Source: Eubacteriaceae bacterium
GTDB taxonomy: Bacteria; Bacillota; Clostridia; Oscillospirales; Acutalibacteraceae
Assembly: GCA_021770095.1 (NCBI GenBank)
Contig: JAETRQ010000005.1
Coordinates: forward strand, 1-64,000
Direction of reading: 5' to 3'
Length of the DNA stretch: 64,000 bases
Below, in pieces: positions 18,192 through 27,861 of the stretch. How positions within the stretch are numbered: the stretch's first letter is position 1; every line of letters begins with the position of its first letter. The translations under genes and the position numbers were made by a program. The notes under the pieces were generated by a model. That model saw only the letters and a program-made list of their open reading frames with translations, did not search any database and was not told the origin of the DNA.

Positions 18192-20243
18192 ATGAGCCTA
18201 AAGGATTTAGATATCAAATTAAGCTACATCAGTTGTGGCGAAGAGAACATTACAAAATCTTTTCTAGTTCCGGCATTAAAACACACTAAATGTTATCGTC
18301 GAAGCGTGGGCTTCTTTTCTTCGGGTGTGTTCGGACCGATAATTGATGGCATAGTTTCTCTTTCCCGTAATGGTGGAAAGATTGAATTGATAGCAAGCCC
18401 ACAACTAAGTGATGAAGATATCAACGCTATTAACTTGGGGTATCAGAAAAGAGAAGAAATCATTGAAAGTGCTTTTTCGAGAGATTTTATGAAAGAACTT
18501 GATGCACTTGATGATGCCAAGTTGCAGTTGTTGGTAGCATTGATAGCGAATGGTACTTTAGATATAAAAATTGCCGTCACGGAATCCAACGGGATATACC
18601 ATGATAAACTAGGAATACTTGAGGATTTTGATGGAAACATCGTTGTTTTTTATGGCTCTGCTAACGAAAGTTTAAGTGGATACCAAAACAATTACGAAAA
18701 AATCCGTGTAGTTAAAAGTTGGGTGGCTACAGAGGTCAAGAGTATTGAGGATGAGTGCAAAGAGTTTCAGACTTTGTGGGATGGCACCAATCCGTTTGTG
18801 AAGACATATAACTACAAGGAGTCTGCAAAAGCAAACATCCTTAAAGTAATTAATACTCGAAAAGCCACTGGAGGAAAAGCTAAATCCACTCTAATTAAAC
18901 TCCGTGACTACCAAGAAGAAGCTATCAATGCTTGGGTAAATAATGACTACCACGGATTTTATGTTATGGCAACCGGTACAGGTAAAACCTGGACAGCTAT
19001 TTTTTCAGCAAAACATCTTGTTGAAAAACATCCTGCTATGATTGTAATTTGCGCTCCGTACAAGCACCTAGTCAAGCAATGGGCAGATGACGTTGAGAAG
19101 GCATTCCCTGACGCAAAACTTATAATGGTTTCTTCGGAAAACCCAACATGGGAAACACAAATCGCGCAAGAGATTATAAGAAAACAATATAAGCCGGATA
19201 ATCAGATTATTATTATTTCGACAATCGCTTCTTTCAAAATGGAGCGATTTACCAGTGTAATAAGCAGATCCAAAGAAGATAAGTTGCTCATTGTCGATGA
19301 AGCACACAGATTTACAGACCGTCCGGATAAACTAAAAGAGATGTTCCGATATATGCTCGGATTGAGTGCGACACCGTTTAGCGGTTCATCCGCACATAAA
19401 GGTCTTGAGCTAATGGAGTGGTTTGGAGGACAAGTTTTCAATCTTCCTATTGAGAATGCATTAGAGAGAGGATTTTTAGTTCCCTATAACTATTATCCTA
19501 TATACGTCTATGCTACCGAAGATGAGGAAAGGAGATTCAAATACCATACTCAAAAAATCCTATCTTGCTTTAAAAATAATAAATGCATCAACCCAGACCT
19601 CCTTGTCAAGTCGTTAAGAAACCGTTTGCGCGTTATCTCTATGGTCGAGGAAAAAACAACTCGTATTGACGAAATAATTAATCGTATTGCTGAAAAAGAC
19701 CACTTTGTGGTGTATTGCGGTGATGGCAAGCTGTTTGATGCAGACTCAGGCAAAGAGCTCCGTCACATTCAAGCTATAAAGAGAGTTCTTACTGCACACG
19801 GGTTTAAAGCTAGCCAGTTTACTGCCACCGAAAATATGGCTGACCGAATGGAACTGGTCGACGCATTCAACAAGCAAGAGATATCTGCTCTCGTTGCCAT
19901 ACGTTGCTTGGACGAAGGTATTAATATCCCTTCAATAAAGAGCGCTTTAATTCTTTCAAGTAACGACGATTATCGTGAGTTTGTGCAGAGAAGAGGTCGT
20001 ATTCTTCGTACTTATGGCAATAAGAAATACGCGAACATATACGATGTCATTGTTTTACCAAGTTATGATATGCAAGGTTGGGCTAAGATTGAGTTGAGGA
20101 GGTTCCACGAATATGCCCGCTTGGCTTTGAACTGGAACGACCTGGAAGTGGAATTAACTGACCACCTAGGTGCATACGGACTTACCATAGAAGATGTTGA
20201 TGTTTATGACTATGAGGGAATGGAGGAATTGATTGATGAATGA
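18192..20243 (+). CDS. PLD-like nuclease domain fused to a DEAD/DEAH helicase (Dnd-linked restriction-enzyme type)
   Basis: N-term GIYHDKLGILEDFDGNIVVFYGSANESLSGY (PLD HxK-like); RDYQEEAINAWVNNDYHGFYVMATGTGKTWTA, LLIVDEAHRF, GLSATPF, FVQRRGRILRT. Confidence 0.88.
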   Translation: MSLKDLDIKLSYISCGEENITKSFLVPALKHTKCYRRSVGFFSSGVFGPIIDGIVSLSRNGGKIELIASPQLSDEDINAINLGYQKREEIIESAFSRDFMKELDALDDAKLQLLVALIANGTLDIKIAVTESNGIYHDKLGILEDFDGNIVVFYGSANESLSGYQNNYEKIRVVKSWVATEVKSIEDECKEFQTLWDGTNPFVKTYNYKESAKANILKVINTRKATGGKAKSTLIKLRDYQEEAINAWVNNDYHGFYVMATGTGKTWTAIFSAKHLVEKHPAMIVICAPYKHLVKQWADDVEKAFPDAKLIMVSSENPTWETQIAQEIIRKQYKPDNQIIIISTIASFKMERFTSVISRSKEDKLLIVDEAHRFTDRPDKLKEMFRYMLGLSATPFSGSSAHKGLELMEWFGGQVFNLPIENALERGFLVPYNYYPIYVYATEDEERRFKYHTQKILSCFKNNKCINPDLLVKSLRNRLRVISMVEEKTTRIDEIINRIAEKDHFVVYCGDGKLFDADSGKELRHIQAIKRVLTAHGFKASQFTATENMADRMELVDAFNKQEISALVAIRCLDEGINIPSIKSALILSSNDDYREFVQRRGRILRTYGNKKYANIYDVIVLPSYDMQGWAKIELRRFHEYARLALNWNDLEVELTDHLGAYGLTIEDVDVYDYEGMEELIDE

Positions 20244-20397
20244 ACAAGCAATTGTCGAGAAAATGATTACCTTTATCGAAAAGAAAGAGCGTGAACTGCA
20301 AGCAAACAAAATGAATGCAGACAACCGTGCAAAGAACGACATAATAAAATCGATTATGGACGAATTGGAGCGTGAAACGACAAATGAGAATAACTAA
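20236..20397 (+). CDS. Small 53-aa protein overlapping both neighbours, missed by the ORF track
   Basis: Hand translation MNEQAIVEKMITFIEKKERELQANKMNADNRAKNDIIKSIMDELERETTNENN*; start overlaps the helicase stop, stop overlaps the ATPase start. Confidence 0.6.
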   Translation: MNEQAIVEKMITFIEKKERELQANKMNADNRAKNDIIKSIMDELERETTNENN

Positions 20398-22342
20398 TAT
20401 TGAATTTGAAAATTTCCGCAACTTTAGAGACCATGGTGAAATCAAGTGTTCTACTGATGGCAAGGTAACTATTATATACGGAAAAAACGGTGATGGTAAA
20501 ACCACCCTGCACCAGCTGTTCCAGTGGGTGTTCTACGGACAAGTTCATTTTAACAAGACTACTACAGACCGCCTCTATAATCTTCAGTATGAAAGTGAAT
20601 GCTCTTTTGGCGATACATTCCAAGTTATGGGCTGTATTGACTTTGAGCATTCTGGTGTTAAATATTCATTAAAGCGTACCTATACATATAAAAAAGGATT
20701 GAACGATTCTGAAAAGATAGCTGAAGATGTTGTCCTCAATTATATGAATGAAGATCACGATTGGCGTAGAATCGATAAACCGAAGGAAACTATTGAGAAA
20801 TTACTTCCCTCCGGATTGTCCGACTACTTCTTCTTCGATGGCGAAAGTATGATTGCTGACCTCCGTGTTAAGGGAAAGGACTCTGCCGGAAAACTTCGCA
20901 AGGCACTGTACTCCATGTTTGACCTTGATGTGATTGAGTCCGCACTGGATCATATCGGTGACACAAAACTGAAGACTACTGTTCTTGGAAAGCTTTATTT
21001 GAGCAAGGGCACTATTTCCAGTGGAAGTAAAATCGCTGCGGTCAAAACCAATATAGAAAATGCACAAGCGTTGATTGAAAAACACGAAAAGGCTCTCGAA
21101 GAAGCCAAGAAGAAAAAAGCTGAGTGCCAAGCTCTGATTCAGAGTGTATCCGAGCAAATTGGTGGTTATAAATCCAAGGCAGATTACGAACATCAGCGTA
21201 AGAAACTCAAAGCACAACGCGATGCTTTCATTAAAAGTTCTACAGATGCACAAGCACGATTTGGCGACGATGTCCTAGATATGTTTCCAAAATTGCTCAT
21301 TTCCAAGGCAGTACTTGATGCAAAGAAAAAGATTCAGTTAAAAATTGAACAGGACAAGCTCCCTGAAGGTGTATCCAAAAAACTCATTTCCCATCTTCTT
21401 GCCGAAAAGACAACAGAGTGTGTATGTGGTCGAGCGTTAGGCGAAGAAGAAAAGGCTTACATTCGCCACTATCTGGATATTCTTCCGCCTAAATCTTTTG
21501 CAAGCCTATATCAGGATTTTACAAAGACCGCAAACTTCTGGGGCAAGGGCTACGATAAAACAAAAATCGAAGCCTATATTCTTGATGTGCTTAACTACAA
21601 CGAGTTAGCAGCTGATTGCGATAAACGCATTCGTGAACTCGATGCAGCCGAAAAGAAGAGTCCTGACATTGAAGATCTTATTGTTGCAAGGCAGAAGGCT
21701 GAAATTGCTATAGTAGAACTGGATGCTACCATCGTTGGCCTTGAAACTGAAATTAAGAAGTGCGAACTTTACAGAAATAAGCAAATGAAAGACTTTGATG
21801 AGCTTACTCGAGGTAACGCCGAAGGTGAAAAGGTTCTTACCAAGATCCGTATCATGGAGCAGGTTGCTGCATATTTTGCAAAACGCTTGGAAGAAGAGTC
21901 TATTGCTTACAGCCAGAGATTACAGACGAACATCCAGAGCCTTATTGATGGAATGCTCACAAGTAAGCGTCACGTTACTGTTAGTCCAGAGTTTTCTGTT
22001 CGAGTTACCGATAGTTTTGATGATGAGTCAAAATCGGAAGGTCAATTCGCGGTTGTATCTTTTGCATATATTGGAGGTATTCTCAAAATGCTTCAAAGCG
22101 AAGATCATCTTTCTTCCAAAGAGTATCCTCTTGTACTTGATGGTCCTTTCTCTAAACTTGATCCTGATCAACGTCAAAATGTAGTGGATATGATTCCTCA
22201 ATTTGCACCTCAAGTTATCCTTTTCTCTAAAGATGATTTGCATGAGGTGTTTCATGCCGAAAATATCGGCCGAGTATGGACGATTGTAAGTAACGAAGAA
22301 AAAAATATTGCAAAAATTGAGGAGGGACACTTATGGAAATAA
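20384..22342 (+). CDS. SMC/Rad50-like ATPase, second DndD-like protein
   Basis: MRITNIEFENFRNFRDHG, IIYGKNGDGKTTLHQLFQWVFYG Walker A, YPLVLDGPFSKLDPDQRQNV Walker B, central CVCGRAL; track start GTG 20372. Confidence 0.83.
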   Translation: MRITNIEFENFRNFRDHGEIKCSTDGKVTIIYGKNGDGKTTLHQLFQWVFYGQVHFNKTTTDRLYNLQYESECSFGDTFQVMGCIDFEHSGVKYSLKRTYTYKKGLNDSEKIAEDVVLNYMNEDHDWRRIDKPKETIEKLLPSGLSDYFFFDGESMIADLRVKGKDSAGKLRKALYSMFDLDVIESALDHIGDTKLKTTVLGKLYLSKGTISSGSKIAAVKTNIENAQALIEKHEKALEEAKKKKAECQALIQSVSEQIGGYKSKADYEHQRKKLKAQRDAFIKSSTDAQARFGDDVLDMFPKLLISKAVLDAKKKIQLKIEQDKLPEGVSKKLISHLLAEKTTECVCGRALGEEEKAYIRHYLDILPPKSFASLYQDFTKTANFWGKGYDKTKIEAYILDVLNYNELAADCDKRIRELDAAEKKSPDIEDLIVARQKAEIAIVELDATIVGLETEIKKCELYRNKQMKDFDELTRGNAEGEKVLTKIRIMEQVAAYFAKRLEEESIAYSQRLQTNIQSLIDGMLTSKRHVTVSPEFSVRVTDSFDDESKSEGQFAVVSFAYIGGILKMLQSEDHLSSKEYPLVLDGPFSKLDPDQRQNVVDMIPQFAPQVILFSKDDLHEVFHAENIGRVWTIVSNEEKNIAKIEEGHLWK

Positions 22343-22848
22343 CCACCGACATTAGTCTCCGAGGAACTGCTTGGAATACGGCAATTGAAAAGTTGGGTTG
22401 TATATTCAAAACTCGTACAAACTATATGATTTATATGCTGGCGTTATCTATTGGCATTATGTATGACAAAAGAGAAGATAGACTCCCTGTCGAAGACGGA
22501 GAGGAAGTAAGATCTGTACCTCGTAATGTCATCCGCAATAATGACCAAGGCAAACTTGATTTTATGTTTCAGGCTGCAATCTTATCCACGACAACAGAAG
22601 AATTTTCCGAAGAAGAAAGACTGGATTTTGCTTTCGGTGATAAAAATGATGAGAAGATAGGATTTAAGAGAATCGATTTCTTAACACAGTTTGCAAACTT
22701 CGGTGTAACAAAACTGATGGAACAAATAGGAGAAACACCTATTGAATCTATGGAGAGCATTAAGAATTTCTTGGTATCTACTGTTGAAGGACGAAACTTG
22801 GAGATTGACGCATTGCCGGATGATATCCTTTTAGAAGGAGATTATTAA
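22333..22848 (+). CDS. Small protein, possibly DndE-like
   Basis: TRTNYMIYMLALSIGIMYDKRED; overlaps the ATPase stop, so probably translationally coupled. Confidence 0.45.
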   Translation: MEITTDISLRGTAWNTAIEKLGCIFKTRTNYMIYMLALSIGIMYDKREDRLPVEDGEEVRSVPRNVIRNNDQGKLDFMFQAAILSTTTEEFSEEERLDFAFGDKNDEKIGFKRIDFLTQFANFGVTKLMEQIGETPIESMESIKNFLVSTVEGRNLEIDALPDDILLEGDY

Positions 22849-22878
22849 CTTGCAAACACTCTAAAAATCACGAGAATA

Positions 22879-22907
22879 TTGACATTAAGCGTCGAATGCG
22901 GTATACT
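22879..22907 (+). promoter_or_regulatory. Promoter of the dndBCDE operon
   Basis: TTGACA (22879-22884) - 17 nt - TATACT (22902-22907), 46 nt before the dndB ATG. Confidence 0.8.
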
Positions 22908-22934
22908 TAAGTATGTACTTAAGTATACCGCATT
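22895..22934. promoter_or_regulatory. Perfect palindromic operator overlapping the -10 box
   Basis: AATGCGGTATACTTAAGTA-TG-TACTTAAGTATACCGCATT; 19-bp arms, 2-nt spacer. Confidence 0.85.
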
Positions 22935-22953
22935 GTTATTTATGAGGTGTGTT

Positions 22954-24018
22954 ATGAACTTTTCTTATCGTTTTCCGGCAGTTAAAGGTATTCAAGCCGG
23001 TAGAGAATACTATATTTCTATGGTTCCGCTGAAGCTGTTGTCTCGCCTTTTCCCGGCTGAGGAAGAAATCGTTCTGCCTGAACATAGAGCGCAACGAAGA
23101 ATCAATGAAGCCCGCATCCCGGAGATTAAGAACTATATTCTCGATAACAGGGATACCTATGTGTTTTCTGCCCTTTCTGCCTCCATTGATGGTGAGTTCA
23201 AATTCACTCCATATATGGATACAGATGCAGGTATTTTTGAAGTTGATATGGGTTCGATTTTTTTGATTAACGATGGGCAACACCGCAAGGCAGCTATCGA
23301 ATCAGCTATGAAAGAAGATCCGTCTTTGGAAAAGGAAACGATTTCTATCGTTTTCTTCAGCGACGAAGGATTAGCTCGTAGTCAGCAGATGTTTACTGAC
23401 CTTAACAAACACGCAGTTAAAACTTCTAATTCCCTCGCCACACTTTATGATTCAAGAGATGAAATAGCAGTAGCTACGAAGCATGTTATAGATACTATTC
23501 CTTTTTTTAAAAGATATACAGACAAGGAAAGAGATATCCTTGGTAAGAATTCCTCAAGTTTATTTACGCTAAACATGATTTATAAAGCAAACCAAAAGAT
23601 AATGCATAGCGAAAAATGCTCAAGTTCTGATGCGGAGTTTTTACTTTCTTATTGGCAGCTTGTTTCTGACAATATTGTTGAATGGCAGGAAGTCCTCAAT
23701 AAGTCTCTCACCAAAAAGGCCTTGCGTGAAAATTATATAGTGACATTGGCTATTACTATTAGCGCGTTTGGAAAGCTAGGACGATTCTTTTTTGATAATG
23801 ATAATTATAATATGCAGAAATATTTGCCGAAACTTCAACAGATTGATTGGCTTCGCTCCAACAATATGTGGATAGGCAGGACAATCCGAGACAACGGCAA
23901 GGTGTTGAATAGCGAAGAAGCTATATCTCTCACTTGCGCTGTAATCAAACGAGAGATTGGTCTGCCCCTTACAAAAGAGGAAAAACAAAAAGAGAAACAG
24001 ATTTCGGAGAAGATGTAG
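22954..24018 (+). CDS. dndB: DNA sulfur modification protein DndB (DGQHR domain)
   Basis: IFLINDGQHRKAAIESAMKEDPSL ... MFTDLNKHAVKTSNSLATLYDSRD; MNFSYRFPAVKGIQAGREYY start. Confidence 0.9.
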   Translation: MNFSYRFPAVKGIQAGREYYISMVPLKLLSRLFPAEEEIVLPEHRAQRRINEARIPEIKNYILDNRDTYVFSALSASIDGEFKFTPYMDTDAGIFEVDMGSIFLINDGQHRKAAIESAMKEDPSLEKETISIVFFSDEGLARSQQMFTDLNKHAVKTSNSLATLYDSRDEIAVATKHVIDTIPFFKRYTDKERDILGKNSSSLFTLNMIYKANQKIMHSEKCSSSDAEFLLSYWQLVSDNIVEWQEVLNKSLTKKALRENYIVTLAITISAFGKLGRFFFDNDNYNMQKYLPKLQQIDWLRSNNMWIGRTIRDNGKVLNSEEAISLTCAVIKREIGLPLTKEEKQKEKQISEKM

Positions 24019-24019
24019 T

Positions 24020-25393
24020 ATGGCTTATATAGGAGAATTTAAAGTATATGAGGATATAATTCAAGAGATGTCCGTTGTATATCAACACGACAAGAGACCG
24101 TGGATGATTGGCTTTAGTGGAGGTAAAGACTCTACTCTTTTGTGCTGTCTTGTTATGGAAATGCTACAGCGTCTTCCTGTAGAAAAAAGAAATAAAACCG
24201 TGTATATCGTTTCATCAGATACTATGGTTGAAAATCCAATTGTCAGGGATTATATGCATCGTATGTCAGATATGATCAACAATGTCGGTGCGGAACTTAA
24301 TGTCAAAGCAGATATTATTTACCCTAAAGTTGAGGACTCGTTCTGGTGTAAAGTTATAGGTTTGGGATATCCTACGCCGGAACCTCCTGGATTCAGATGG
24401 TGTACAGAGCGTTTAAAGATACATCCTATGAACGCTTATACGCTAGAAACTATAAAGAATAATGGTGAGGTCATATTACTGCTAGGCGTCCGCAAAGCAG
24501 AAAGCACCTACAGAGCTAATAATATTCGTTCTAGAGAAATCGAAGGAAAACTTCTTGTTCCTCATAATGACATAGAAAATGCTTATGTCTATAATCCGTT
24601 AACGGAAATTCCGAACGAAGATGTGTGGAAATTTCTTCTCAAAGGGGACGCCATCTCTCCTTGGGGTTCTGATAATAAATATCTTTTTTCTCTTTATCAA
24701 GGTGAAAACCTCGGCGAAGAGCAAAGTGTTATTGGTGAAATCGATAAAGATAAAATACCTGTTACAGGCAATTCTCGTTTTGGTTGTTGGATTTGCACTA
24801 TGGTTAAAGAAGATAAGTCATTAAAAGCCTTTATTGATAAAGGTGAAAAATGGCTTATTCCGTTGCGTGATTATCGTAACTGGATGCTTGAAATGCGCTC
24901 AACTCCAGGTGCACGAGAATACAAAAGAAGAAACGGTGCTATGTATAGAAAGGCGGACGGTAATCTTGGCGAAGGACCCTTTACAATGGAAACCCGACAG
25001 GAAATGCTTCGTCGGTTGTTACAGCTGGAGGTTGACACAGGATTATCCCTTATCACGATTGAAGAACTGAAATATATAGATTTCTTGTGGGACAGCGAAG
25101 GAGACTTAACTCGTCGCAAGCTGGTTGATATCTACTACGAAACAACCGGAAAACGACTGCCTTGGGATCAATATAAAGTATCTGTATTTCCCCAAGAAGT
25201 GATTGACGAAATCCATAAATTGTGCGAAGAGAATCAAATTGAATTTGAACTGATTTCAAAGCTTATTATCGAAATTGAGGCAAACAAGAATTATACCAAG
25301 AGTTCTATGGTTACCAAAGCGTTCGATAGAATTTTGAACCAAGGCTGGTTGCATTTTGACAGTATTGAGAAGGGGTTAAACAATGAAAATTAA
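24020..25393 (+). CDS. dndC: DNA phosphorothioation sulfurtransferase DndC (PAPS reductase family)
   Basis: WMIGFSGGKDSTLLCCLVMEML, RWCTERLKIHPMNAY, SRFGCWICTMVKEDKSLKAFID. Confidence 0.94.
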   Translation: MAYIGEFKVYEDIIQEMSVVYQHDKRPWMIGFSGGKDSTLLCCLVMEMLQRLPVEKRNKTVYIVSSDTMVENPIVRDYMHRMSDMINNVGAELNVKADIIYPKVEDSFWCKVIGLGYPTPEPPGFRWCTERLKIHPMNAYTLETIKNNGEVILLLGVRKAESTYRANNIRSREIEGKLLVPHNDIENAYVYNPLTEIPNEDVWKFLLKGDAISPWGSDNKYLFSLYQGENLGEEQSVIGEIDKDKIPVTGNSRFGCWICTMVKEDKSLKAFIDKGEKWLIPLRDYRNWMLEMRSTPGAREYKRRNGAMYRKADGNLGEGPFTMETRQEMLRRLLQLEVDTGLSLITIEELKYIDFLWDSEGDLTRRKLVDIYYETTGKRLPWDQYKVSVFPQEVIDEIHKLCEENQIEFELISKLIIEIEANKNYTKSSMVTKAFDRILNQGWLHFDSIEKGLNNEN

Positions 25394-27470
25394 TAATATC
25401 ATTTTGCACAACTTCGGCTCATACGAAGGAACTACAAATTTTGATACTAGACCTTGTGATGGCAGAAATATTGTGTTGATTGGTGGAAAAAACGGTGCCG
25501 GCAAAACTACATTATTCACGGCAATGCGACTCTGCTTATACGGCTACAAAAGTATGGGTTACAAAAATCCGAATTCGTTCTACAACCGTGCTGTTGTTAA
25601 GTTAGTAAACAACACCGCAAAGATAACCAAACCTGCTACTGCCTTTGTTACGATGTGCGTTGAACTTAATAACGGTCAGGGCATGGACTCTTTTTTGTTA
25701 ACCCGTAAATGGGAACTGAATGAGTCGCTCATAGAAACTTTTTCTGTTTTAAAAAATGGAGCGGACTTATCAGAAGATGAAATTGCCGATTTTGAGAAAT
25801 ATGTCGTTTCGTTAATTCCGCCCGAGTTGTTTAATTTATACTTTTTTGACGGTGAAAAAATTGCCAATTTCTTTATGGATGAAGGTAGCAACACCCGAAT
25901 AAAAGAAGCTTTTCTTACGCTTTGTGGCTATGATACTTTCGATATTATGCGTAAAAATTTCAAGAGAATAAGAGCAGGAATCCCTACTTCGGCTCCTGCA
26001 CTTGATGAGTATATTGTAGCTAAAGATGCCCTTGCATCTGCCGAATCATTGTATCACGATTTGACCGATAGGTTGAAGGCTTGCGTTGATGCAATTGCGG
26101 ATTGTGAGGCTACCCTTGATGCGGAAGAGAAAGAATATCATCAAAAAGGCGGTATCACAGAAGAAGAATGGAATCAGAAACTCTATACTCTAAAGGAAGA
26201 AGAAAAAAAGCGTGAAACATACAATGCCTTGCTCAAAAAATGGGCAAATGATGTAATTCCCTTCATTATGCTTCGCAAACAAATTCTCGCACTGAAGGCA
26301 CAGATAGAGAACGAAAACCAGGCATTAAAGTATACCTATTTCTGCGAAGTTCTTAACTCTCCGGCAGTCCAAACCTTGGTGAAAGACAAACTAGCAGAGA
26401 TTGACTCTGCTGCATTTGCTGACTTTGGAACGGAAAAAGAACCTATCCTTAACCTTTCTTTTGAACAGAATTCCCTTATTCTGGCACAAATCAATACGAT
26501 TTTATCATTTGAACAGGATAAAGTAGAAAAATGCAAAAAAGCAATTAAACGTTCTTTGAACCTTACTGCAAAGATTAGAAAAGAGATTGAAAGTAGTAGC
26601 ATAACAAGTGTTCAGGAATATATGAAACGAAGAGCACAGCTTTTTGAAGAAAAGAGCGCATTGCTCGTTCAGCGTGTTGAATTAGAACAACAACTTGTTG
26701 CTCAGAAAGAAGCCTTGACATTGGCAGAACAACAGTTAGGTAAAGTTCAAACTCGCCTTGAGGAAGAATTGAAGAAAGCATCTATTAACGATATTTCCGC
26801 TAGAGCCATTGTTATGCTCGATAAATTGCAAGAAATTCTTTATCGCCGTCAAATTGATAAGGTAGAAAACTGCTTCCGCAAAGAAATTCGTACCTTGATG
26901 CGAAAAACGCATTTTATCGACGATATATACATTGACGATAATTTCAACACCCATATCTATCGTACAGAGAAAGTATCAATAGAAAAAATTCGCAAAGCAT
27001 TAAAAACAAATACCGAAGAACAGCTTTTAGCATTTTGGGGTGCTAAAGCTATGCAAACACTGTATAAAAAGGCAAATTCAAATGATTACAATGATATGTG
27101 CAAATACTTTGAATCAGTTGATATCAAATCTCTATCATTGCAAATAGAAATTGATAAGGCATCTTTATCTAACGGAGAAAAACAAATTTTTATTATGGCA
27201 CTATACTACTCTCTTGTTAGTTTGTGCAATCATGAATTACCTTTTGTAATCGACACCCCTTTTGCTCGAATTGATACAGAACACCGACACAATATATCAA
27301 AGCACTTTTTCAGCGAATTAAAAGGGCAAGTATTTATTCTTTCGACAAATGAGGAAATCAACAGTTCTCATGTTCAAATTCTTAAAGATAAAATTGCTGC
27401 TACATATATGCTTGAAAACTCGGACAACAAGCGTACGGTTGTAGTGAAGAATTCTTATTTCGAGGTGTAG
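25383..27470 (+). CDS. dndD: DNA sulfur modification protein DndD (SMC-like ATPase)
   Basis: MKINNIILHNFGSYEGTTNFDT, LIGGKNGAGKTTLFTAMRLCLYG, LYFFDGEKIANFF, FVIDTPFARIDTEHRHNISKHFF. Confidence 0.94.
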   Translation: MKINNIILHNFGSYEGTTNFDTRPCDGRNIVLIGGKNGAGKTTLFTAMRLCLYGYKSMGYKNPNSFYNRAVVKLVNNTAKITKPATAFVTMCVELNNGQGMDSFLLTRKWELNESLIETFSVLKNGADLSEDEIADFEKYVVSLIPPELFNLYFFDGEKIANFFMDEGSNTRIKEAFLTLCGYDTFDIMRKNFKRIRAGIPTSAPALDEYIVAKDALASAESLYHDLTDRLKACVDAIADCEATLDAEEKEYHQKGGITEEEWNQKLYTLKEEEKKRETYNALLKKWANDVIPFIMLRKQILALKAQIENENQALKYTYFCEVLNSPAVQTLVKDKLAEIDSAAFADFGTEKEPILNLSFEQNSLILAQINTILSFEQDKVEKCKKAIKRSLNLTAKIRKEIESSSITSVQEYMKRRAQLFEEKSALLVQRVELEQQLVAQKEALTLAEQQLGKVQTRLEEELKKASINDISARAIVMLDKLQEILYRRQIDKVENCFRKEIRTLMRKTHFIDDIYIDDNFNTHIYRTEKVSIEKIRKALKTNTEEQLLAFWGAKAMQTLYKKANSNDYNDMCKYFESVDIKSLSLQIEIDKASLSNGEKQIFIMALYYSLVSLCNHELPFVIDTPFARIDTEHRHNISKHFFSELKGQVFILSTNEEINSSHVQILKDKIAATYMLENSDNKRTVVVKNSYFEV

Positions 27471-27471
27471 T

Positions 27472-27849
27472 ATGATATTTAAAATAAGAACATCAAAAAA
27501 GACAATGAGTATCTTTGAGGAGATAGCGGCAAGCACTAATTATGCACCTTTTATTCTATCAAAACTATCAATTTCGTTATCTATCAAAAGTGAAAAACCT
27601 CTTGAAGATGCAGATTTTAAAACAGATACCTATGGCTTAGAATTAAACCGACAGACAATTACTGCGGAGTGGGACGGTTTGTATAAATGTCTTATTTCTA
27701 TGGCAGAAAAGCGTCACATTGAAGATGATGAATATTTTCAAAAGTATCTAAAAGCACATCTCGATAGAGGTGCAAATATGCTATATAGCGAATTTAAGTA
27801 TAATAAAGACTTTATTCTAGCACTAATAAACGAGAAAAAGGGTATATAA
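27472..27849 (+). CDS. dndE: DNA sulfur modification protein DndE
   Basis: 125 aa directly after dndD: MIFKIRTSKKTMSIFEEIAASTNYAPFILSKLSISLSIKS. Confidence 0.82.
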   Translation: MIFKIRTSKKTMSIFEEIAASTNYAPFILSKLSISLSIKSEKPLEDADFKTDTYGLELNRQTITAEWDGLYKCLISMAEKRHIEDDEYFQKYLKAHLDRGANMLYSEFKYNKDFILALINEKKGI

Positions 27850-27861
27850 AGGAGAATTAGG

